Origin: an uncultured Collinsella sp.
GTDB taxonomy: Bacteria; Actinomycetota; Coriobacteriia; Coriobacteriales; Coriobacteriaceae
Reading direction: 5' to 3'
Assembly (NCBI GenBank): GCA_900555515.1
Contig: USLO01000061.1
Location: 1 to 9,708 of the forward strand
Length of the DNA: 9,708 nt
This document shows, piece by piece, positions 5,641 through 9,708 of the stretch. The first letter of the stretch is position 1; every line of letters begins with the position of its first letter. Made by a program: the position numbers and the translations under genes. Under the pieces are notes generated by a model. That model was not told where the DNA came from, made no database searches, and saw only the letters and a list, made by a program, of their open reading frames with translations.

Positions 5641-8600
5641 TCAGGCAAGCGGTCGGGCCAAAATGCGTCGACCGTCCTGTCCGCTCCAGCAGTCCCACCC
5701 CGCGCGCGGCGAGCGCCCGTCGCCGCCGAGCAGCGCCAGAACATCCTCGCGCGTGAACAGTGCCGACGAGATGCCGTCGCCGCCGAGCACGCTGTTGACC
5801 AGGTCGCGCTTGGACTCCTGCATCTGCATAATGCGCTCCTCGATCGTGTCCTTGGCGATGAGCTTGTACACGGTCACGGTATGCTGCTGGCCAATACGGT
5901 GTGCACGATCAGTTGCTTGGTCCTGCGCCGCCACGTTCCACCACGGGTCGTAGTGGATGACCACGTCGGCAGCCGTCAAGTTAAGGCCCACGCCGCCCGC
6001 CTTGAGCGAAATCAAAAAGACCGGAACCTCGCCCGCTTGGAACTGCGCGACCATCTTGGCGCGGCTCTCCTTAGACGAAGCGCCCGTGAGCTTAAGGAAG
6101 GCGATGTCCTCCTTGGCCAGGCGCTTACCGATAATATCGAGCATACCCGTAAACTGGCTGAACAACAGGATGCGATGTCCGCCGTCGAGTGCGCCGTGCA
6201 CGAGCTCCATGCACGTATCGAGTTTGGCGCTCCCCGCCTTGTAATCCTCGTAGTGCAGACGCGGGTCGCAGCAGATCTGGCGCAGCTTGGTGAGCTCGGC
6301 GAGCACCTTGAGCTTGTCCTTCTTAAACTCGGATGCCTCGCGATGCTGCACCTGTTGGGCGATGCGGTCCTGGTTGGCCAGGTAGAGTTTGCGCTGCTCG
6401 CCGGTGAGCTGCGCCATGACCGTATCCTCGATCTTCTCGGGCAGGTCGGCCACCACGTCTTCCTTGACACGGCGCAACACAAACGGCGACACGAGCGCTT
6501 GCAGGCGAGCGGCACTGTCGCCCTCGGCATGCTCGACCGGGCTTTCGAAGCGCTTGGCAAACGACTCGCGCGTGCCGAGCAGGCCCGGCATTAAAAAGTC
6601 GAAGATGCTCCAGAGCTCGGATAGGCGGTTTTCGATGGGCGTGCCCGTCAGGGCAAAGCGCACGCCAGCCGGCAGGCGCTTTGCGGCGCGCGCCACCTGG
6701 GTGAGCGGGTTTTTAATGTACTGGGCCTCATCGAGCACCACGCGGGCAAAGTCCCGCTCGGCATACTCGTCGATATCGCGGCGCATGAGGTCATACGACG
6801 TCACGACCACGTTATGCTCGTCGGCGCCTGCTATCTGCACGCGGCGTTGAGCCTTGGCGCCCACGATGGCGCACACATCCAGCGAGGGCGCAAAGCGCTC
6901 CAGCTCGGCAGTCCAGTTGTACACGAGTGAGGCCGGGCATACCACGAGCGTGGGCTTGTTGTCCCCCGCCTCCACGCGCACCAGGATATGCGCGATCATC
7001 TGGAGCGTTTTGCCCAGGCCCATATCGTCGGCCAAGATACCGCCGAGGCCCAGATGCTCAAGCGAGCCGAGCCACTGGTAGCCGTCGACCTGGTAGCCAC
7101 GCAGCGTGGCCTTGAGCGAGGCGGGTACCGTAAAGTCCATCTTGCCGAGCGTGTCCAGGCGCTCGACGGTACGGCGGAACGCAGCGTCGCGATCGGCCTC
7201 GAGCGCGGGCGTGCGCGCGAGCATGCTATCGACGAACAGGGTGCTCGATGCGGAAAGCGACACGCCGTCGAGCAGGTCGACGGCATCGACGCCCAGGTCC
7301 TTGGCGAGGCCAAACGCGGCTCGAGCGCCCTCGTCCAGGCGAATGATGTCGCCGGACGTAAGGCGCGCAAACGTTTGATGGCGCTTGTAGGAGTCGAGGT
7401 AGATGGCAAGATCTGCCGCCGAAAGACCGCTCGCGCCCAGTTCAACATCGAGCAGGTTGCTCTTGACGGTGGCACGCACCGAAAGCTTGGGCGCAGGGCG
7501 CACCGAGATCTGGCGTAGGTGGTCGCTGAGCATGACCTCGCCCAGCTCGGACAGGGCAGACAGGCCCTCGGTCAGCAAGCAGAACAGGCTCTCGTCGTCG
7601 CGCTCCTCAAACGCCAGGCCGCCCTCGTAAAAGTCGAAATACAGGGCCGCCGTGTCCATAACGCGAAACTCTGCTATCTCGTCGCGCGGCGGCACGCCCG
7701 GGCGCTGTTCTTCGAAGGGGCTTCCCGGAGCACCCAGGCTAAAGAGATCTGCCGACCAGTCGCCGTAGGAAACCGTAATCTTGCAGGTCACGAGCCCGTC
7801 GTCGACACCGATTGCCATGGCAAAGCTCGGCTCGGGCGCCACGGTGTCGAGCACGGCGGGCGCGGTAAGGTCGGTGTAGTCGCGCAAAATGGGCAGCGCC
7901 ATACGACAGAACTCCCCCACCTGGTCGACAGCGATATGGATCGGCGTGCGACAGGGCAGCAAGCGCGATAGAAACGGCGCCGCATGCTGGGCAAACGCCA
8001 CATCGGCGCGGCGCGCACGGCGGGTGTCGACCAGATAGGCAACGTCGCCCGAAGCAAAGCAGTATGCATCGGCCGGCAGGCGTAGATCGTAGCTGCCACC
8101 AGCCGCCGGCGCGATTTTGGCGGCAAGGAGCGGTGGGCGCTTAGACAGCGCCTCGTCCTCCCCTTCCGGAGGCATCTCAACCGCCACGTCATAGGTGCGA
8201 TGCGTCGTCGTCCCCCGCGACCAGGCGGGCTCAAAAGAGATGCTCTGGCCGCGCAACAGGTCCAGCACATATACGATGCTATGCTCGGACAGCGGCAACT
8301 GACGCTCGGCGACAAAACCACTGCGGGCAAAGTCGTACGACGCCGAACGCGAGCTTGTGATGTCATCGAGATAGGCAACTGTCGTCACGACAAGGTTGAG
8401 CAGCTTTGTCGACACGTCTTCGAAGGCTTCGGGCGTATGGACAAACGTGAGCTTCTTACCGTACGAGAAGGTGCCGCCGCGCACGTAGGCATCGGCCATG
8501 CCGTCGATGTCCTTGACCACGTAGGACACCGAACCGCAGCGAATGCGGAACTCGAGCGCCCAGCTAAAGCGGTCGGCGAACAGCGGATTGTAGTACGGCA

Positions 8601-9174
8601 CCAACGAAGGCTCCAACGCCGCTTTGGGGGCGTCGGGGTCAACGGCACCGGCAAGCTTGCGGCGCATGCTCCCCAGCTCATCCATACGCGCGTCCGAAAG
8701 ATCGGAGAGCGCCGCCATGAGGCTGGGGCTCGTGGGGACGGGCGCCGGGAAGGGAAAGTTGGGATTGACGGCCGGCGCTTTGGGCGCGGTGCGCGCGGGC
8801 TGTTTCGGCTGCGCCGTAAACGTGCGGACCGGCGTGCGCAAACCTTCGACGGGCTCGGCGCCGCTGGCATCCAAATACGCCAGAGCCGTGGCAATAGCGT
8901 GCTTGCACATACCGGGGTATCGATAGGCGGCGGGGCAATCGCAGTCGTAGTCGATCACCTCGTGCTCGTCCATGTCGAGCGCCACGTGCGTCTTGTACAG
9001 ATCGCCACGCGAACCGCGCACCGAGCCCTCAACCGTCACGTTTTTGGAGAAGCGCGAGCCGCTGTCCTCGATCGACAGCACGGCGCCGTTGAGCATGAGC
9101 GAGCGGCCCTTCATAAAGGTGCCGCTCAGCGCCGCCTCTTTCCGGAGCGCCTGCACAAACGTCCCCTGTGCCAT
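5641..9174 (-). CDS. SNF2-family DNA-dependent ATPase/helicase with SWIM zinc finger
   Basis: This is a 1177-residue bacterial SNF2 (HepA/RapA-like superfamily 2) protein, expected to move along double-stranded DNA using ATP and to remodel protein-DNA complexes. A SWIM zinc finger, CxC-x9-CxH, is at C78, C80, C90 and H92. A Pro/Ala-rich linker (about 115-150) leads to a long SNF2-associated region (about 190-680). The ATPase core follows: LRGYQVDGYQWL at 691-702, Walker A ADDMGLGKT at 715-723, DEAQ at 815-818, LTGTPIEN at 842-849, the motif V region SLKAGGVGLNLT at 1056-1067 and motif VI DQATDRAHRIGQ at 1085-1096. All key residues are intact. The last 25 or so residues, after LALLGGD, are Arg/Gly/Trp-rich and not typical of the family. 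The ATG at 9174 is chosen because GGAGGAA lies just before it; the frame opens six codons earlier. The biological role is unknown: such proteins are tied to transcription recycling, repair or phage defence in different cases. Confidence 0.93.
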   Translation of the reverse strand: MAQGTFVQALRKEAALSGTFMKGRSLMLNGAVLSIEDSGSRFSKNVTVEGSVRGSRGDLYKTHVALDMDEHEVIDYDCDCPAAYRYPGMCKHAIATALAYLDASGAEPVEGLRTPVRTFTAQPKQPARTAPKAPAVNPNFPFPAPVPTSPSLMAALSDLSDARMDELGSMRRKLAGAVDPDAPKAALEPSLVPYYNPLFADRFSWALEFRIRCGSVSYVVKDIDGMADAYVRGGTFSYGKKLTFVHTPEAFEDVSTKLLNLVVTTVAYLDDITSSRSASYDFARSGFVAERQLPLSEHSIVYVLDLLRGQSISFEPAWSRGTTTHRTYDVAVEMPPEGEDEALSKRPPLLAAKIAPAAGGSYDLRLPADAYCFASGDVAYLVDTRRARRADVAFAQHAAPFLSRLLPCRTPIHIAVDQVGEFCRMALPILRDYTDLTAPAVLDTVAPEPSFAMAIGVDDGLVTCKITVSYGDWSADLFSLGAPGSPFEEQRPGVPPRDEIAEFRVMDTAALYFDFYEGGLAFEERDDESLFCLLTEGLSALSELGEVMLSDHLRQISVRPAPKLSVRATVKSNLLDVELGASGLSAADLAIYLDSYKRHQTFARLTSGDIIRLDEGARAAFGLAKDLGVDAVDLLDGVSLSASSTLFVDSMLARTPALEADRDAAFRRTVERLDTLGKMDFTVPASLKATLRGYQVDGYQWLGSLEHLGLGGILADDMGLGKTLQMIAHILVRVEAGDNKPTLVVCPASLVYNWTAELERFAPSLDVCAIVGAKAQRRVQIAGADEHNVVVTSYDLMRRDIDEYAERDFARVVLDEAQYIKNPLTQVARAAKRLPAGVRFALTGTPIENRLSELWSIFDFLMPGLLGTRESFAKRFESPVEHAEGDSAARLQALVSPFVLRRVKEDVVADLPEKIEDTVMAQLTGEQRKLYLANQDRIAQQVQHREASEFKKDKLKVLAELTKLRQICCDPRLHYEDYKAGSAKLDTCMELVHGALDGGHRILLFSQFTGMLDIIGKRLAKEDIAFLKLTGASSKESRAKMVAQFQAGEVPVFLISLKAGGVGLNLTAADVVIHYDPWWNVAAQDQATDRAHRIGQQHTVTVYKLIAKDTIEERIMQMQESKRDLVNSVLGGDGISSALFTREDVLALLGGDGRSPRAGWDCWSGQDGRRILARPLA

Positions 9175-9177
9175 CAC

Positions 9178-9184
9178 TTCCTCC
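9178..9184 (-). promoter_or_regulatory. Ribosome-binding site of the SNF2 helicase gene
   Basis: GGAGGAA on the minus strand (9184-9178) lies just before the ATG at 9174, with 5 bases between GGAGG and... the AAGTG that precedes the start codon. It fixes this start over the in-frame codon at 9192. The inverted-repeat element ends only 12 bases upstream, so pairing of that element in RNA could affect access to this site. Confidence 0.7.
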
Positions 9185-9196
9185 AATCTCACCCGG

Positions 9197-9322
9197 GGTA
9201 GCTAATTTGGGACGGGGCTTTTTTGGCTACCCCCCGTATGTCGGTTGAGATGTATTCCAACCCCGACTCATTCGCCGTCAGCCAAAGGGTAGCTAAAATA
9301 GCCCCGTCCCAAATTAGCTACC
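9197..9322. repeat. REPIN-like inverted pair of palindromic repeats
   Basis: Two 36-base arms, 9197-9232 and 9287-9322, are reverse complements at 34 of 36 positions; the first 23 bases of the left arm match without a break. The match stops sharply at both ends. Each arm is also an imperfect palindrome: GGTAGCTAA at one end and TTAGCTACC (left arm TTGGCTACC) at the other, around a core GGGACGGGGC. The 54-base spacer has its own stem-loop at 9240-9267 (GTCGGTTG with CAA-CC-CCGAC, where the middle CC is bulged). Two inverted REP units with a short spacer are the form called a REPIN, spread in other bacteria by RAYT (IS200-like) transposases; no transposase is in this window. It fills most of the 165-base gap between dnaE and the helicase gene and could also act as a terminator or mRNA-stabilising hairpin for dnaE. 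The structure is seen directly; mobility is inference. Confidence 0.8.
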
Positions 9323-9339
9323 TCTCAGCAACGCCGTCC

Positions 9340-9708
9340 CTAGATCACCGTTACTCTGCCTTGGTTACCCACGATGGCCTTGGCCTCGGCTAGCAGCGGA
9401 ATCGAGCGCGCGTTGACCTTGGCAGGTACCTCGGCGCGCAGCACGCGCCCGTCCACCTGCTCGATAAAGATCTCCACGCGGTCGCCGCCCGGGTTGGTGG
9501 TAAGCACCGTGGCAAGACGCGCCATATTGCCCTGGCTAAAGCGGCTGTTGGGCACCATGACCTCAAAGACCTTGGGCTTGTTGTTCTCCTCGTTGAGCTC
9601 AAGCGGCACAATCTCCTGCGCGATGATCTGATCGCCACGGTCCGAGCGCTCGAGCTTGCCCTTAATGCGCACAAACGCATCGGACAGCTGCGCGCCGGTC
9701 TCGGGATC
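9340..9708 (-). CDS. dnaE: DNA polymerase III alpha subunit, C-terminal end (5' part outside the window)
   Basis: DnaE is the catalytic subunit of the replicative polymerase. Only the last 122 residues are visible, open from the window edge to a TAG at 9342-9340. The stretch FVRIKGKLERSDRGDQIIAQEI matches the last strands of the OB-fold nucleic-acid-binding domain that follows the polymerase core. After it comes the family's C-terminal region, with VFEVMVPNSRFSQGNMARLATVL and a GGDRVEIFI strand followed by DGRVLRAEVP, which resembles the end domain of actinobacterial and many other DnaE proteins. The polymerase active site lies outside the window and cannot be checked. An internal GTG at 9672 is in frame but is not a start, since the frame continues upstream with matching sequence. 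The REPIN-like element begins 17 bases after the stop. DnaE rather than the error-prone DnaE2 is likely but not proven. Confidence 0.85.
   Translation of the reverse strand, partial: DPETGAQLSDAFVRIKGKLERSDRGDQIIAQEIVPLELNEENNKPKVFEVMVPNSRFSQGNMARLATVLTTNPGGDRVEIFIEQVDGRVLRAEVPAKVNARSIPLLAEAKAIVGNQGRVTVI

Noticed and set aside
8200..9201. Plus-strand open frame of 333 codons opposite the helicase N-terminal region
   Set aside because: It has no domain or ribosome site and lies wholly antisense to the SWIM and associated regions of a clear gene.
9197..9322. CRISPR array
   Set aside because: There are only two repeat copies and they are inverted, not direct; there are no further spacers and no cas genes.

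Overview
The window is about 9.7 kb of GC-rich bacterial chromosome. Every gene I can support lies on the minus strand, so in transcription order it reads from 9708 down to 1. The gene set (formate-THF ligase, ruvCAB, a desulfoferrodoxin-type superoxide reductase, a SWIM/SNF2 helicase, DnaE) and the sequence style suggest an anaerobic gut actinobacterium of the Coriobacteriia, probably Collinsella or a relative. This assignment is inference from gene content and remembered protein style, not from a marker search.

Layout in transcription order: (1) the 3' end of dnaE (9708-9340), the C-terminal part of the replicative DNA polymerase III alpha subunit. (2) A 165-base gap almost filled by two 36-base inverted arms (9197-9232 and 9287-9322) that match at 34 of 36 positions. 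Each arm is itself palindromic at its ends, as in a REP doublet (REPIN). (3) A SNF2-family helicase of 1177 residues with an N-terminal SWIM zinc finger (9174-5641). (4) A gap of 97 bases with a 34-base stem-loop. (5) A superoxide reductase that keeps the catalytic iron site but has lost the N-terminal rubredoxin-like iron site (5544-5182), followed by a good intrinsic terminator. (6) A 661-residue protein with the two-domain architecture of glutamine-dependent NAD synthetase, in which the nitrilase catalytic triad and the SGGxDS ATP-binding loop both appear to be lost; it also has a new C-terminal tail (5066-3081). (7) The Holliday-junction operon ruvC-ruvA-ruvB (2944-736), with both internal junctions joined as TGATG overlaps. 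A GAAC-N4-GTTC element at 3001-3012, of the Gram-positive/actinobacterial LexA type, sits just downstream of a candidate -10. (8) A compact terminator/promoter region, then the 5' end of fhs (590-1), which runs off the window.

Functionally, the replication and repair genes (dnaE, SNF2 helicase, ruvCAB) sit near oxidative-stress defence (superoxide reductase) and one-carbon metabolism (fhs). Only ruvCAB is clearly one operon; the others look like neighbouring co-directional units. The items most worth a second look are the apparent NAD-synthetase pseudoenzyme, the REPIN-like element against the helicase gene, and the SOS box ahead of ruvC.
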